Shown in pieces: positions 1 to 10,472 of a DNA stretch of 64,000 bases. The stretch spans positions 1,054,001 through 1,118,000 of the forward strand of contig NZ_CP095072.1 of the NCBI RefSeq assembly GCF_022919115.1. Reading direction: 5' to 3'. How positions within the stretch are numbered: position 1 is the first letter of the stretch; every line of letters starts with the position of its first letter. Below the pieces are notes generated by a model. It was not told the origin of the DNA, searched no databases, and saw nothing but the letters and a program-made list of their open reading frames with translations. Made by a program: the position numbers and the translations under genes. The DNA comes from Gracilibacillus caseinilyticus (GTDB lineage Bacteria; Bacillota; Bacilli; Bacillales; Amphibacillaceae).

Positions 1-8
1 GACCTATG

Positions 9-242
9 TTACACCTGCTTGTTATCCTCGAAATCTTTGGTGCTAGGTTGCAATTCCTCCAAGGAAACATTTAAATGTTCTGCAATCAGTTCTAGTTTTT
101 GTGTAGTAGGCATTTTTGTGCCCCGTTCCAATTCTCCCAATTGTGATACGGAGATGCCAAGTTCATCTGCTAAACTCACTTGTGTATAGCCTTTTAATTT
201 TCGAAAGGCTTTGATTCTCTTACCCCATTTGTTTGTTGCCAT
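9..242 (-). CDS. yazB: XRE-family helix-turn-helix regulator (YazB-like)
   Basis: A 77-residue protein that is almost entirely one Cro/C1-type helix-turn-helix domain (about residues 8-62; GYTQVSLADELGISVSQL forms the HTH core). It should bind DNA as a small repressor or activator; its target is unknown. The ATG has a purine-rich site (GGGG, about 8 nt upstream) inside the end of folK, and the two genes overlap by 49 bp in different frames, so it is probably co-transcribed as the tail of the folate operon. Position right after folK matches B. subtilis yazB. Family call is firm, orthology is by synteny. Confidence 0.8.
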   Translation of the reverse strand: MATNKWGKRIKAFRKLKGYTQVSLADELGISVSQLGELERGTKMPTTQKLELIAEHLNVSLEELQPSTKDFEDNKQV

Positions 243-721
243 CTTACTACCCCTTCTTTATCTTGTACAGGTAATGTTGTTAAAAGTTCCGATACTGTTT
301 GATCGAAATAGGTGATATACAAGTATGGGCGTATATCTGCTAATGGTATTAATACAAACGCTCTTTCTTGTAGACGTGGATGAGGTAAAACAAGTCGTTC
401 TGTCTCCACCTCTTCCTGATCGTATAGTAATATATCAAGATCAATGGTTCTTGGCCCCCACCTTATTTCACGCCTTCTGCCCAGTTTTCTCTCTATCCGT
501 TGACAAACATCTAAAAGTAATGTCGGCTCAAGCTCTGTTTCAATTTCCAACACCATATTAAGAAATTGCCCTTGCTCCACGAAACCAACTGGATCAGTTT
601 CGTAAATTGGAGATTGATGTGTTACTTGAATTTTATCATGATTTGCCAACAATTGAATAGCCTTATTTAAATAAGAAACTCGTGGTTGAATATTAGATCC
701 TAATGCAACATATGCCTTCAT
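194..721 (-). CDS. folK: 2-amino-4-hydroxy-6-hydroxymethyldihydropteridine pyrophosphokinase (HPPK)
   Basis: 175-residue HPPK, which transfers pyrophosphate from ATP to hydroxymethyldihydropterin, the step before dihydropteroate synthase. Family signatures visible: N-terminal VALGSN (residues 5-10), the arginine loop GRRREIRWGPR (81-91) and the metal-binding RTIDLDILLYD (91-101) carrying the two catalytic aspartates. Length is normal. It starts 2 bp after the folB stop codon and overlaps yazB downstream, in the order folP-folB-folK, three consecutive steps of folate synthesis. Cytoplasmic. High certainty. Confidence 0.97.
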   Translation of the reverse strand: MKAYVALGSNIQPRVSYLNKAIQLLANHDKIQVTHQSPIYETDPVGFVEQGQFLNMVLEIETELEPTLLLDVCQRIERKLGRRREIRWGPRTIDLDILLYDQEEVETERLVLPHPRLQERAFVLIPLADIRPYLYITYFDQTVSELLTTLPVQDKEGVVRWQQTNGVRESKPFEN

Positions 722-723
722 CT

Positions 724-1086
724 TTAATTGTTCTCCCGAAATATTTCAATTGCCACTGATTCATAGTGTCCTGGAATCGGCGGATCTGGTTTAACTACCT
801 TCACCGTGCATGCATGTAATGATGAAAAATGTTTAAACAACTCAACAGAAAGATCCTCAGCCACTTTCTCCACCAAATTCTGCGCGGGCCCTTCTATGAC
901 ATCTTTAGTGACTTGATAGACAAGACCGTAATCAATAGAGTATCGCAAATCATCTGTTTCTCCAGCCTTTTTCAGATCCCTCTCTAATATTAAATCAACT
1001 TGAAAACGTTGACCGAGTTTTTTTTCCTCAGGGAATACTCCATGGAAACCGTAAAATGACATTTTGTTTAGATATATTTTATCCAT
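724..1086 (-). CDS. folB: Dihydroneopterin aldolase
   Basis: Converts 7,8-dihydroneopterin to hydroxymethyldihydropterin and glycolaldehyde. I place the start at the ATG at 1086 (MDKIYLNKM), giving 120 residues, the usual family length; an in-frame GTG at 1098 lies inside the Shine-Dalgarno-like AAAGGTG and is less likely. Visible family features: YGFHGVFPEEKKLGQRF near the N-terminus (substrate-binding Glu) and the C-terminal KVVKPDPPIPGHYESVAIEI with the catalytic Lys. The start overlaps the folP stop by 8 bp, implying translational coupling in the folate operon. Confidence 0.95.
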   Translation of the reverse strand: MDKIYLNKMSFYGFHGVFPEEKKLGQRFQVDLILERDLKKAGETDDLRYSIDYGLVYQVTKDVIEGPAQNLVEKVAEDLSVELFKHFSSLHACTVKVVKPDPPIPGHYESVAIEIFRENN

Positions 1087-1915
1087 TGTGATCGACACCT
1101 TTCCCTAATAGCTTGTCCATCATTTTGACCATTCTTACATGCAGCTTCACATTGTGGACCCGGACAATCTCACATCCTTTAGTCATACCGAAACATACCG
1201 TTGCTCCTGTTCCCTCATCACGTTGATCGACTGGTAAATCTAAAGTTTGTGCAACAACGGATTTTCGTGAAGTTCCTAACAATACGGGGTAGTCTAATTC
1301 ACGTAATTGCTCCATATCCTGCATCACTCGAATGTTCTCCTCATACGTTTTGGCAAAACCTATCCCTGGATCAAGAATAATCTGTTCTTTTTTCACTCCT
1401 GCCTTCAGCGCTATTTCAATGCTTTCTGCTAAATCAGACAGCACGTCATCCATTAAAGACGTATAAGTAGGATCCAAACGATTATGCATTAATACAATAG
1501 GCACATCAAACTCTGCGGCAACTCGAGCGATCTCAGGCTCTCTCTTCGCACCCCAAATATCATTGATTATGGATGCTCCAGCTTCCACTGCTTTTCGTGC
1601 AACATTCGCTTTCCATGTATCGACTGAAATCGGAATTTTAAGCTCTTCGGATAACACCTTTATAACAGGAAGAATTCTTTCTATTTCCTCTGCTTCGGAA
1701 ATCGGAGTATGACCCGGTCGTGTTGATTCACCACCAACATCAATAATATCCGCACCATCTGCCTCCAGTGCTTTTGCCTGTTGAACTGCATCTTCAACAG
1801 TAGCGTAACTGCCGCCATCAGAGAATGAATCCGGCGTTATATTAAGAATCCCCATTATTAATGTTTTATCTTGATAATAAAAGGTTTTTTGTTCTGTTCG
1901 TAATTCTTTTTTCAT
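1079..1915 (-). CDS. folP: Dihydropteroate synthase
   Basis: 278-residue TIM-barrel enzyme condensing hydroxymethyldihydropterin pyrophosphate with p-aminobenzoate; the sulfonamide target. Motifs seen in order: MGILNITPDSFSDGG (about residues 21-35), DVGGESTRPG (about 60-69), SVDTWKANVARKAVEAGA, INDIWGA, DPGIGFAKT and GTSRKS, all normal for the family. First gene of the fol operon here; in B. subtilis it is preceded by pabB-pabA-pabC, which are missing, so PABA must be made from genes elsewhere or imported. A TATAAT-like -10 lies near 1970 upstream, with no convincing -35. Confidence 0.97.
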   Translation of the reverse strand: MKKELRTEQKTFYYQDKTLIMGILNITPDSFSDGGSYATVEDAVQQAKALEADGADIIDVGGESTRPGHTPISEAEEIERILPVIKVLSEELKIPISVDTWKANVARKAVEAGASIINDIWGAKREPEIARVAAEFDVPIVLMHNRLDPTYTSLMDDVLSDLAESIEIALKAGVKKEQIILDPGIGFAKTYEENIRVMQDMEQLRELDYPVLLGTSRKSVVAQTLDLPVDQRDEGTGATVCFGMTKGCEIVRVHNVKLHVRMVKMMDKLLGKGVDHNG

Positions 1916-2053
1916 GATAACCCGCCCTTACGAAGCAATGTAAAAAAATCTATTCATAACAAAGTATTATAGCATATTTATGTATGAAAAGTTGAGACCC
2001 TAACCAAAAAATATCAGCAATTCTAAAGGCCGTCCTGTGTAATGGCGACTTAT

Positions 2054-2178
2054 TCCATGACCTATATCCGCTCTAACGCAAAAGGTCATGGAGCAACAGA
2101 GTAAATATCCTGAAGGACAGGTATAACGCTTAAACCATACAAAAAAACCAGGCTAAACTCATCCGTCACTAACTAAGA
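2054..2178. repeat. Decayed structured sequence beside repeat copy A
   Basis: Part of the 555-bp gene-free stretch between folP and cysK, where pabB-pabA-pabC would be expected. It holds a perfect 10-bp inverted repeat (TCCATGACCT at 2054-2063 with AGGTCATGGA at 2083-2092). At 2144-2178 is a stretch resembling the terminator-like module found outside repeat copies B and D (15641-15678, 32724-32761), but degenerate. No coding potential recognised. Confidence 0.45.
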
Positions 2179-2187
2179 AAAGCCACC

Positions 2188-2363
2188 TATAATGTGGATT
2201 GTGTTAACTATTTTGTGTTAATTTTGAAATGATTCATGCGCTGGGATGCCGCTCCGGCCAACCAATTCGCGTCCTGCTGGGCCTATTTCCTGAACTTTGC
2301 TTAGCATTCCATATCTCAAAATAACCACATTGCAATAGTGCACTTAACATAATCCACATTATA
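2188..2363. repeat. Palindromic intergenic element, copy A (short form)
   Basis: A 176-bp member of the repeat family described at 57531-58066. Ends are TATAATGTGGATTGTGTTAA and, inverted, TTAACATAATCCACATTATA. The GTGG/CCAC bases differ from the family majority (ATGG/CCAT) but match each other. The interior keeps only pieces of the long form (GCTCCGGCCAACCA, GCGTCCTGC, CAAAATAACCAC). Lies between cysK and folP. Confidence 0.75.
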
Positions 2364-2430
2364 AGAACCAAAACTTCCATTTAGAGCGTGATTCTCTTTT
2401 GTCATTTGCCTTAATGATTGTAATGCTAAT

Positions 2431-2465
2431 AAAAAACGATCATCAGCAAGGGATGATCGTTTTTG
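2431..2465 (-). terminator. Rho-independent terminator of cysK
   Basis: AAAACGATCATC pairs with GATGATCGTTTT around a short loop; reading leftwards the hairpin ends in a T-run. It sits just after the cysK stop codon, so cysK is separated transcriptionally from the fol operon. Confidence 0.85.
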
Positions 2466-2470
2466 TTTCT

Positions 2471-3397
2471 TTATTTTTCGTCAAATTGATAAAGTGGTGT
2501 AGATAGGTAGCGCTCTCCGTTACTAGGAATAACCGCTAATACTTTCTTCCCTTTACCAAGTTGTTTCGCTACTTGTTTAGCTGCATAGATTGCTGCACCA
2601 GAAGAAACGCCTCCAAGTACACCGTCTTTACATGCTGCCTCTCTTGCTGTTTCATATGCTTGGTCATTGGAAACCGTAATAACTTCATCATACACTTCAG
2701 TATCCAGCACTTCTGGAACAAAACCGGCACCAATACCTTGAATCTTGTGAGGACCTGGTGTACCTCCTGATAAAATAGCGGAATCTGTTGGTTCTACAGC
2801 ATAAATCTTAATGTCTTTATACTGATCTTTTAATACTTTACCTGCACCAGTAATCGTACCACCTGTACCAATACCAGAAACAAACGCATCAAGCTGACTG
2901 CCCATTTGTTCTACTATTTCCTTACCAGTAGTACGTGCATGTACTGCAGGGTTAGCTACATTGTTAAATTGCTGCGGCATGAAATATCCGTTCTCTTTCT
3001 GTAATTCTGTCGCTTTCGCAATTGCGCCTTTCATACCTTCAGCACCAGAAGTTAAAATCAATTCGGCACCATATGCGCGTAATAGGTTACGACGTTCCAT
3101 GCTCATAGTATCTGGCATTACTAAAATAGCTTTATAACCTTTAATTGCTGCTACTAACGCAAGACCAATACCAGTGTTACCACTTGTTGGTTCAATAATA
3201 GTGTCGCCTTCTTTTAAAAGTCCATCTTCTTCAGCTGCTTCAACCATCGCTAGTGCAATACGATCTTTTACAGAGCTGCCTGGATTCATAAATTCTAGCT
3301 TTAAGTAGATATCTGCACCTTCCGGATCTGCTGTACGATTTAATTTCACAATTGGTGTATTGCCAATCAATTCTCCAACATTTTGAGCTACCTTCAT
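2471..3397 (-). CDS. cysK: Cysteine synthase A (O-acetylserine sulfhydrylase)
   Basis: 308-residue PLP enzyme making L-cysteine from O-acetylserine and sulfide. PLP lysine is in [11 protein letters not shown] (Lys44); the substrate loop [11 protein letters not shown] (about 70-80), the phosphate-binding GTGGTITG and the late SSGAA motif are all present, and the length is normal. Own promoter (3443-3471) and own terminator, so a single-gene unit. The neighbouring order hslO-yacD-cysK is the conserved Bacillus one. No CymR site or riboswitch was recognised upstream. Confidence 0.97.
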   Translation of the reverse strand: MKVAQNVGELIGNTPIVKLNRTADPEGADIYLKLEFMNPGSSVKDRIALAMVEAAEEDGLLKEGDTIIEPTSGNTGIGLALVAAIKGYKAILVMPDTMSMERRNLLRAYGAELILTSGAEGMKGAIAKATELQKENGYFMPQQFNNVANPAVHARTTGKEIVEQMGSQLDAFVSGIGTGGTITGAGKVLKDQYKDIKIYAVEPTDSAILSGGTPGPHKIQGIGAGFVPEVLDTEVYDEVITVSNDQAYETAREAACKDGVLGGVSSGAAIYAAKQVAKQLGKGKKVLAVIPSNGERYLSTPLYQFDEK

Positions 3398-3442
3398 TCC
3401 AGTTCCTCCTCAAATCCAAGTAAAATTATTGGTTTTATATAC

Positions 3443-3471
3443 AATGTACATGAAACGGCATTCATTGTCAA
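3443..3471 (-). promoter_or_regulatory. Probable SigA promoter of cysK
   Basis: Reading leftwards: TTGACA (complement of 3466-3471), 17-nt spacer, TACATT (complement of 3443-3448), about 45 bp before the cysK start codon. Confidence 0.65.
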
Positions 3472-3492
3472 CCCATTTAATGGTAAGCATCA

Positions 3493-4413
3493 CTAATTAT
3501 TAGCATTTTTATATGTCAAATTTACTCCTGTTTGTTCCCATAAACTTTCGGCATCTATATTTTTCTCCAGTTGATCGAGCGCTAGATCCTGACGTACTTC
3601 CTGGAAGGCCTCTTCATAGCTTAATTCAATAGCTGGTAAATGCTGATGGAGGTAAATGACCGCATATCCATTATCCATTAATTGTGGCTCACTGTATTCT
3701 CCTGGTGACAATTCGGTCGAAACATCATAATATTCACCCGGAATAAAGCTGCTGGTCTCTGAATAAAATCCTAAATAACCGCCATCCGACGCTGTGTCCT
3801 CGTCAATGGAATGTTCTTTAGCTACTCCGCTGAATGATTCACCGTCTTCAAGCTTGGTCATCACATACTCTGCTTCCTGTTCTGTAGGGACGAGAATATG
3901 GGAGATCTGTACCATATCCTCAAATTGATATTGTCGTTTATATTCATTAAAATAGGTCTCAATTTCTGATTCAGGTACCTCTACATCCTTCGTTATAAGT
4001 TCTTGCAGATAGTACCGATATTCAATCTGTTCTGTCCACTGATCGACTTTATCAGCTTTCTCCTCTTCTGATAATACCCCCTCCATCACCAACATTCTTG
4101 CTATTTCTCGTTCAATGATTTTAGGTTCGATGGAAAGATCTTGTTGTTTCGCTAATTGAAAAACGACTTCACTATCTACCATGTTGTGCAAAACCTCTTC
4201 GCCATGCTGATTAATTAGCTCATTCAGCCAGCTCTGATAATTGATATCCGTATTTCCTACTTCTGCTAATGGCTTATTACGATCGATTTCTCGATCTGAC
4301 ATGACAAGCTGATCTGAAGAATTGTTGTTGGACATTAGAAGCACCGTACCTATATTAGTGAGTAATAACAGCAGAATAATCGACCATAATACCAGACGTG
4401 AAACTCTCAACAA
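3493..4413 (-). CDS. yacD: Membrane-anchored parvulin-type peptidyl-prolyl isomerase (YacD-like)
   Basis: 306 residues. One N-terminal hydrophobic segment (about residues 8-28) should act as signal anchor and place the rest outside the membrane. A SurA_N-like helical part follows (about 50-160), then a rotamase (PpiC) domain (about 165-265) with the typical MVQISHILVPTEQEAE start and DGGYLGF motif. The family assists folding of secreted proteins, as PrsA does; PrsA proteins are lipoproteins, but no lipobox cysteine is seen. It ends before cysK and starts 9 bp after hslO, as in B. subtilis yacD. Confidence 0.85.
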   Translation of the reverse strand: MLRVSRLVLWSIILLLLLTNIGTVLLMSNNNSSDQLVMSDREIDRNKPLAEVGNTDINYQSWLNELINQHGEEVLHNMVDSEVVFQLAKQQDLSIEPKIIEREIARMLVMEGVLSEEEKADKVDQWTEQIEYRYYLQELITKDVEVPESEIETYFNEYKRQYQFEDMVQISHILVPTEQEAEYVMTKLEDGESFSGVAKEHSIDEDTASDGGYLGFYSETSSFIPGEYYDVSTELSPGEYSEPQLMDNGYAVIYLHQHLPAIELSYEEAFQEVRQDLALDQLEKNIDAESLWEQTGVNLTYKNANN

Positions 4414-4422
4414 ATACTCCCC

Positions 4423-5295
4423 CTATTGCGTCTTTAATGTACGCAGCTCATCAATCGTAAATGTGTATGTCTCATTACAAAAGTGACAATTTGCTGTTGC
4501 GCCGTGGTCCTCTCTAATCATCGCATCAATTTCTTCGTTTCCTAAACTTTGAATGGCTGTTTCTAACCTTTCCTTTGTACAAGGACAGGAGAACTTCACA
4601 TCCATACGCTCATGTATCTTGATATTCTCTTCACCTAGAATCGTCTCCAAGATTTCCTCTGGTGTTTTTCCATCACGAACCATAGTCGAGATCGGAGGAA
4701 CGCTTGCTATACTTTCTTCAATTCTTGCAACGGTCTCTTCAGAAGCACCCGGCATCATTTGCACGATAAAACCTCCAGCAGCAAGTACACTGTGATCCGG
4801 ATTCACTAATACTCCTGCGCCAACTGCAGATGGTACCTGTTCTGAATTCGCTAAATAGTAAGTGAAATCCTCACTGACTTCACCAGAAACGATGGGAACT
4901 TGTCCTGTAAAGTTATTTTTTAAACCTAGGTCCTTAACAACGCTTAGTGTCCCCTTCGTTCCAACCGCTCTCTTTACATCTAGTTTATCCTGATCATTTG
5001 ATTCGAAATCGACATGTGGGTTTATCACATAGCCTCGGACCTCCCCTTTGGCATTTGCATCAGCAATAATTGCCCCGATCGGTCCCTCTCCTTCTACTTT
5101 CACCGTCAATTTATTCTCGCCCTTCAACATAGCTCCAAACATCGTGGTAATCGTGATACTTCTGCCTAATGCTGCCGTTGCCGTTGCCCATGTATCCTGA
5201 CGTTTTCTTGCTTCTTCTACTGTGTCAGTTGAACGAATCGCATACGCTCTAACTTCTCCTTTAAATGCAGTTGCTTTCAGTAAATAATCATTCAT
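4423..5295 (-). CDS. hslO: Redox-regulated chaperone Hsp33
   Basis: 290-residue holdase chaperone activated by oxidation. The C-terminal redox switch has both cysteine pairs, SCPC (about 236-239) and CHFC (about 270-273), which bind zinc when reduced and form disulfides when oxidised. N-terminal Hsp33 fold intact (DYLLKATAF start; EGEGPIGAI). Starts 18 bp after coaX, the usual Bacillus arrangement. Cytoplasmic. Length normal. Confidence 0.96.
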   Translation of the reverse strand: MNDYLLKATAFKGEVRAYAIRSTDTVEEARKRQDTWATATAALGRSITITTMFGAMLKGENKLTVKVEGEGPIGAIIADANAKGEVRGYVINPHVDFESNDQDKLDVKRAVGTKGTLSVVKDLGLKNNFTGQVPIVSGEVSEDFTYYLANSEQVPSAVGAGVLVNPDHSVLAAGGFIVQMMPGASEETVARIEESIASVPPISTMVRDGKTPEEILETILGEENIKIHERMDVKFSCPCTKERLETAIQSLGNEEIDAMIREDHGATANCHFCNETYTFTIDELRTLKTQ

Positions 5296-5313
5296 GACTG
5301 AACTTCCTTTCTC

Positions 5314-6093
5314 TCATTCAAAATCTTTTTCATTCGTTCGGTATATTTCATATAATCCTTTTAATGTTAAATACGGATCAACTATATCAATAACTGAAGA
5401 ATCTTTAGCAATTAATGTAGCTAGTCCACCAGTCGCGATGACTTGAGGTGATCGGCCAATTTCTTGTTTAATACGATTTACTACTGCATCTACTTGTCCT
5501 ACATAGCCAAAATAAACACCTGATTGCATCGCTTCTACTGTTGAATCACCTAACACATTAGCAGGTTTTTTTAACTCAATCTTTGGTAATTTGGCAGCAT
5601 TTTGATACAATGCTTCGAGCGATATATTAATACCCGGCGTTATGACACCACTTACGTATTCATTTTTTTCATTAATATAACAGTAGGTAGTAGCTGTTCC
5701 GAAATCAATAATGATGCTCGGTGATCCATACTCTTTAATTACTCCTACAGCATTAACAATTCGATCGGCACCTAACTCTTTAGGATTAGGATACTTCATT
5801 TTCAAATATGGATTCACCTTATCATCACCTATCACCATTGGATTACAATGGAAATACTTATCTGCCATTCGTTGTAAAGCAAACAAAATAGGTGGCACTA
5901 CAGAAGAAATAACAATTCCATTGATATCAGAAAATCGCAATCCTTCATGCTCTAATAACGATCGGATAAACATAGCATATTCATCCTCTGTTTTATTCTT
6001 ATCGGTCTGCATCCGCCATTGAAACGTTAATTTTTCTTCACGAAACACACCTAAGACGGTATTGGTATTTCCCACATCTATTACAAAGATCAT
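5314..6093 (-). CDS. coaX: Type III pantothenate kinase
   Basis: Phosphorylates pantothenate, the first step of CoA synthesis, using the ASKHA fold. Start chosen at the ATG at 6093 ([12 protein letters not shown]) because GGAGGAAGCT stands directly before it; a start 12 bp upstream would put the Shine-Dalgarno site inside the gene. Motifs: [11 protein letters not shown] (phosphate 1), [10 protein letters not shown] (about 105-114), IDFGTATTY (phosphate 2) and GVITPGIN. 259 residues. First gene of a coaX-hslO-yacD run. Confidence 0.96.
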   Translation of the reverse strand: MIFVIDVGNTNTVLGVFREEKLTFQWRMQTDKNKTEDEYAMFIRSLLEHEGLRFSDINGIVISSVVPPILFALQRMADKYFHCNPMVIGDDKVNPYLKMKYPNPKELGADRIVNAVGVIKEYGSPSIIIDFGTATTYCYINEKNEYVSGVITPGINISLEALYQNAAKLPKIELKKPANVLGDSTVEAMQSGVYFGYVGQVDAVVNRIKQEIGRSPQVIATGGLATLIAKDSSVIDIVDPYLTLKGLYEIYRTNEKDFE

Positions 6094-6134
6094 AGCTTCC
6101 TCCACAATAGTTTATTTAGTATACTTATCTTCAT

Positions 6135-6164
6135 ATTGTATAGTCTTTTTACTATCTGTCGCAA
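6135..6164 (-). promoter_or_regulatory. Probable SigA promoter of coaX
   Basis: Reading leftwards: TTGCGA (complement of 6159-6164), 16 or 18-nt spacer, TATACA or TACAAT (within 6135-6142). It lies about 40 bp before the coaX start, in the 277-bp gap after ftsH that otherwise holds only the ftsH terminator. Confidence 0.5.
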
Positions 6165-6329
6165 GTTAATTGAATTTTTACAGCATCTTATTTTTTCCTC
6201 AAAGAAGGTTTTGATGGACTTACAGCTATTATCACTTACCAACTCAGCATCAGGTATATCCCTGCAATAAAATCAACTATACCGACCGTTACCTTCAACG
6301 GACAGCATATCATCATTTCCCAGGCAATG

Positions 6330-6367
6330 AAAAAGCAGTTCCTTATTAAGCAAGGAACTGCTTTTTT
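6330..6367 (-). terminator. Rho-independent terminator of ftsH
   Basis: AAAAGCAGTTCCTT and AAGGAACTGCTTTT form a 14-bp stem at the end of ftsH, followed leftwards by T residues. Confidence 0.85.
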
Positions 6368-6370
6368 AAC

Positions 6371-8344
6371 TTATTGTTTATCTTTGCCATCTGAAGAATT
6401 ATCTTCATCTGTATTATCTTCTGTCTTCGATTGAATATTCACTCGTACATCAGAAGATTTTTCTTCTTTTTGCTCAGATGCTTCCGATTTTGTTTCCTTA
6501 CCATCTTGTTCAGAAACAACCGGGTCAGGAAGTACTCCATCTTCAAATAATGATTTGATTTGGCTAGCATCCAAGGTTTCGATTTCTAGTAATGTTTGTG
6601 CCACAAGTTCTAATTTATCGCGATTTTCGGTAAGAATTTGTTTAGCACGCTCATAGCATGTTTGGATAAACTGTTGGACCTCTTGATCAATTTCATAAGC
6701 AATTGCATCACTGTAATTCTGTTCGTTTTGCATGTCGCGACCTAAGAAAACTTGACCATTGCTGTTACCGAACTGTAAAGGTCCAATCTTATCACTCATA
6801 CCATATTCCATTACCATTTTTCGCGCAATTCCAGTAGCTCGTTGGAAATCGTTATGTGCACCTGTACTCACTTCACCAAAGATGATTTCCTCTGCTACAC
6901 GACCACCTAGTAAACCGGTAATCTTATCGAACAATTCTGGTTTCGTCATGAAATAGCGATCTTCACGAGGTAACATAACGGCATAGCCACCAGCTTGACC
7001 ACGAGGTACAATCGTTACCTTGTGAACCATATCAGCATCGTCTAATACCATACCGATAATTGTATGTCCACTTTCGTGGTATGCCACAATATTACGTTCT
7101 TTCTTAGAGATAACTCTGCTTTTCTTAGCAGGACCGGCAATAACACGATCAATGGCTTCATCGACGTCTTCCATGCCGATTTTCTCTTTATCATGTCGTG
7201 CAGCAACAAGCGCTGCTTCATTAAGTAAATTCTCCAAGTCCGCACCAGAAAAACCTGGTGTACGCATGGCAATCGTTTTTAATTCCACGTCGTCCGCTAA
7301 TGGTTTGTTACGCGCATGAACTGCCAAGACATCTTGGCGGCCTTTTAAGTCTGGACGGTCAACCGTAATCTGACGGTCAAAACGACCTGGACGTAACAAT
7401 GCCGGGTCTAATATATCTGGTCTGTTTGTTGCAGCAATAATAATGATTCCTTCGTTCTCACCGAAACCATCCATTTCCACCAGTAATTGGTTTAAGGTTT
7501 GTTCACGTTCATCATGTCCACCACCAACACCAGCGCCACGCTGACGACCTACTGCATCGATCTCATCGATAAAAATAATACAAGGAGCATTCTTTTTGGC
7601 GTTCTCAAACAAATCACGCACACGTGATGCACCAACACCGACAAACATTTCAACGAAGTCCGAACCACTGATAGAGAAGAACGGCACACCCGCTTCACCG
7701 GCAACTGCTCTAGCTAACAACGTCTTACCAGTACCAGGAGGTCCTACTAATAAAACCCCTTTTGGAATTTTTGCACCGATGGTAGCAAACTTACGTGGAT
7801 CCTTCAAGAAGTCCACAACTTCTACTAATTCTTGCTTTTCCTCATCCGCTCCGGCTACGTCGCGGAAACGAACTTTTTTCTTTTCTTCATTGTACATTTT
7901 CGCCTTACTTTTACCAAAGTTCATAACACGGCTTCCGCCACCTTGAGCTTGGTTGAGTAAGAAGAAAAACAAAATAAATATGATAACAAATGGAATCATG
8001 GTTGTTAGGAAGGTAACCCATCCACTTGGCTGTTCCTCTTCGTAGACGTTTAATATCCCTTGATCTGAGGCTGTGTTTGTTACGTTCTCCACAATTGCAG
8101 GGCTGTCTGGGATATTCGAAATAAAGGCTTGACTATCTTCCTTCAGCTCCCCTTGAACTCGCATAACACCATTCGAAGGGCGCATTTCCATTTCTGCTAT
8201 CTGATTATTCTCTAGCGCTTCATAAAATTCACTAACTTTTAACTCTTCAGCCTGATTGTTTTGGCTGCTGAATACTGAAATGATCGCAATCACTGCTAAA
8301 AAGATTACGAAATAAAGTATTACATTACGTATAATCCGATTCAT
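6371..8344 (-). CDS. ftsH: ATP-dependent zinc metalloprotease FtsH
   Basis: 657-residue membrane AAA+ protease for quality control of membrane and regulatory proteins. Two transmembrane segments (about residues 7-26 and 112-132) enclose an extracytoplasmic domain. The AAA module has Walker A GPPGTGKT (about 203-210), Walker [10 protein letters not shown] and the second region of homology [17 protein letters not shown]. The zinc site is HESGH (about 425-429). An acidic, Ser/Glu/Lys-rich tail follows residue 600. Between hpt and coaX, with its own promoter and terminator. Confidence 0.98.
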   Translation of the reverse strand: MNRIIRNVILYFVIFLAVIAIISVFSSQNNQAEELKVSEFYEALENNQIAEMEMRPSNGVMRVQGELKEDSQAFISNIPDSPAIVENVTNTASDQGILNVYEEEQPSGWVTFLTTMIPFVIIFILFFFLLNQAQGGGSRVMNFGKSKAKMYNEEKKKVRFRDVAGADEEKQELVEVVDFLKDPRKFATIGAKIPKGVLLVGPPGTGKTLLARAVAGEAGVPFFSISGSDFVEMFVGVGASRVRDLFENAKKNAPCIIFIDEIDAVGRQRGAGVGGGHDEREQTLNQLLVEMDGFGENEGIIIIAATNRPDILDPALLRPGRFDRQITVDRPDLKGRQDVLAVHARNKPLADDVELKTIAMRTPGFSGADLENLLNEAALVAARHDKEKIGMEDVDEAIDRVIAGPAKKSRVISKKERNIVAYHESGHTIIGMVLDDADMVHKVTIVPRGQAGGYAVMLPREDRYFMTKPELFDKITGLLGGRVAEEIIFGEVSTGAHNDFQRATGIARKMVMEYGMSDKIGPLQFGNSNGQVFLGRDMQNEQNYSDAIAYEIDQEVQQFIQTCYERAKQILTENRDKLELVAQTLLEIETLDASQIKSLFEDGVLPDPVVSEQDGKETKSEASEQKEEKSSDVRVNIQSKTEDNTDEDNSSDGKDKQ

Positions 8345-8380
8345 TGCCTACCTCCTCCCGACACGAGAAAACTATAGTAA

Positions 8381-8410
8381 ATAGTATCATATTGAAAGAC
8401 TTTGTGACAA
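8381..8410 (-). promoter_or_regulatory. Probable SigA promoter of ftsH
   Basis: Reading leftwards: TTGTCA (complement of 8405-8410), 18-nt spacer, TACTAT (complement of 8381-8386), then a strong GGGAGGAGG ribosome binding site before the ftsH ATG. Confidence 0.6.
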
Positions 8411-8442
8411 CTAATTACAACTGAGCGTTGTCTGCAACTCAT

Positions 8443-8988
8443 TTATTCTGTTCCACCATATACTTCTGGCTTTAATATTCCGATATAAGGAAGATTACGA
8501 TACTTTTCCTGGTAATCCAATCCGTAACCAACAACAAATTCATTCGGCACTTCAAAACCGATAATATCCGCTTTAATATCAGCTGTTCTTCCTTCCGGCT
8601 TATCTAAAAGCGTCACGATTTTGATCGATCTTGCTTTTCGGTATTTAAACAGATCTACTAAATAACTTAAAGTCAGTCCGCTATCAATAATATCTTCAAT
8701 AATTAGAATGTCTCGTCCTTCTACTTTTGTATCTAAATCTTTGACAATCTTTACTTCTCCAGAAGAACGCATTTCATTTCCATAACTTGAAACATCCATG
8801 AAGTCCATCTCAAGGTGGGTATCGATAGCTCTTAATATATCAGACATAAAAGGTAAAGCTCCTTTTAGAACGCCGATAGCTAAAGGGAATCTTCCTTGAT
8901 ATTCTTCCGTTAATTGTTTTCCAAGCTGTTTGCACTTTTCCTGAATTTGCTCTTCTGAAATTAAAACTTGCTTAATTTCATTATGCAT
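8443..8988 (-). CDS. hpt: Hypoxanthine phosphoribosyltransferase
   Basis: 181-residue purine salvage enzyme making IMP/GMP from hypoxanthine/guanine and PRPP. The PRPP-binding loop [15 protein letters not shown] (about 95-109) and the C-terminal base-binding [20 protein letters not shown] are intact. It lies 11 bp after tilS; the tilS-hpt-ftsH order is conserved in Bacillus, where HprT also acts with TilS and regulates ftsH. Cytoplasmic. Confidence 0.97.
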   Translation of the reverse strand: MHNEIKQVLISEEQIQEKCKQLGKQLTEEYQGRFPLAIGVLKGALPFMSDILRAIDTHLEMDFMDVSSYGNEMRSSGEVKIVKDLDTKVEGRDILIIEDIIDSGLTLSYLVDLFKYRKARSIKIVTLLDKPEGRTADIKADIIGFEVPNEFVVGYGLDYQEKYRNLPYIGILKPEVYGGTE

Positions 8989-8999
8989 CTTGTTGCCTC

Positions 9000-10406
9000 C
9001 TACTTAATTAGACTGCAATATGTTAATTCAACATACTTGCTTTGCTTATTTGCTTTTGGTATTTCTGCTTTCTTCAGACCTGCAATCCAAAGCAATGATC
9101 CATCTGCCCCGATGATGATTGGCCAACGGTCTCTTTGATAAGCTGGAATCTTTTCATCAATAAAAATATCTTTCACTTTCTTTCGACCATTTAAACCTCT
9201 TACCTTCATACGATCACCATCTTGTCTCGTACGAATCTGAAGTGGAAATAACGCCTCACACTCAGTTGGTATATGTAAAATATGACGATCTTCAACGGTC
9301 GCATCTACCCTTACCGACGCCTTTAAAGTGGCACCATCAGGTAGTATACAGCTACCCGGAATTTGTATAACAGGAGGTTGTTCATATTGATGATCATCCT
9401 GCAATAAGAAGCGAAAGCGCAACTCTTGATAACTTTTGATCACTTGTAATGATCGAGGAAAATCAAGGCTCACGTTGCTTTTTTTATGATGTAGCAAAGA
9501 GAAAAAATCTTTCTCATGTTGGAATGCAAGATCTTTCGGTATCTCTGAATAGAGATAATTTAATATTAGATGAAAGGCTCTCCTTTGTAAAGCTATCGGA
9601 TACGCAAGAAAAAAATCTATAGTAAAAAATACCCCATTCTTCTCAAAACTAACAACTTCTTTCAACATTTTATCCGCTTCATGCACAAGGTATTCCTGAT
9701 CTTCTGAAATACGCTCCGTCAATTGTTGTACATGCTGATGAATGTGTTCATTTTGTTGTTTCATATACGGTAAGACATACTTGCGAAAGAAATTGCGTGT
9801 GTATGCCGTAGAATGGTTTGAAGGGTCTTCTCTCGGAGTAATACCGCGGTCTTCACATTGCTGATAGATTTCCGCTTTCGATAAACATAAAAATGGTCGA
9901 ATGATATACCCTGTCGCAAACCTTCTTTTTACGGGTATGCCAGCTAGAGAAGCCGGATTTGTCTGACGGGCCAGTTTCATCATAACAGTCTCTACCTGAT
10001 CGTCACCATGATGTGCTAACGCCAGATAATCTGCTCCAATCTCCTCCATCACTTCTTGAAAAGCCTGATAACGCAAGATCCGAGCTGCTTCTTGTGTACC
10101 TTCTTTATGAGAAATCTTCCTGCCATTTACATCTACTTGTTTCGCAATAAAAGGGATATCCCATTCCTTACAAATACGTTCTACATACTGCACATCTTGT
10201 ATCGATTCTTCACCACGCAAACCATGATTGATCGACATCGCAACCAAATTCAATCCCCATTCACGCTGCCACTCGTTCATACAATGAAGTAATAACAGGG
10301 AATCGGCGCCACCTGACACACCGACTAATACAGTTGCTTCGTTATGTATTAGCTGATGCCTCTTGATAAAAGGGATTACTTTATCGTCAAGGCGAATCTT
10401 ATTCAA
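9000..10406 (-). CDS. tilS: tRNA(Ile)-lysidine synthase
   Basis: 468-residue essential enzyme that converts C34 of tRNA-Ile(CAU) to lysidine so it reads AUA. PP-loop [11 protein letters not shown] (about residues 30-40) binds ATP; the N-terminal domain continues through [18 protein letters not shown]. The C-terminal TilS domain is present ([23 protein letters not shown], about 410-432). Start at 10406 gives the usual length. Immediately upstream of hpt in the same direction. Confidence 0.96.
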   Translation of the reverse strand: MNKIRLDDKVIPFIKRHQLIHNEATVLVGVSGGADSLLLLHCMNEWQREWGLNLVAMSINHGLRGEESIQDVQYVERICKEWDIPFIAKQVDVNGRKISHKEGTQEAARILRYQAFQEVMEEIGADYLALAHHGDDQVETVMMKLARQTNPASLAGIPVKRRFATGYIIRPFLCLSKAEIYQQCEDRGITPREDPSNHSTAYTRNFFRKYVLPYMKQQNEHIHQHVQQLTERISEDQEYLVHEADKMLKEVVSFEKNGVFFTIDFFLAYPIALQRRAFHLILNYLYSEIPKDLAFQHEKDFFSLLHHKKSNVSLDFPRSLQVIKSYQELRFRFLLQDDHQYEQPPVIQIPGSCILPDGATLKASVRVDATVEDRHILHIPTECEALFPLQIRTRQDGDRMKVRGLNGRKKVKDIFIDEKIPAYQRDRWPIIIGADGSLLWIAGLKKAEIPKANKQSKYVELTYCSLIK

Positions 10407-10472
10407 TCACCACCACCCCATCCAAACTCTTTTACATTATTTTAACATAATATGATTCATAAAACTGTTATA

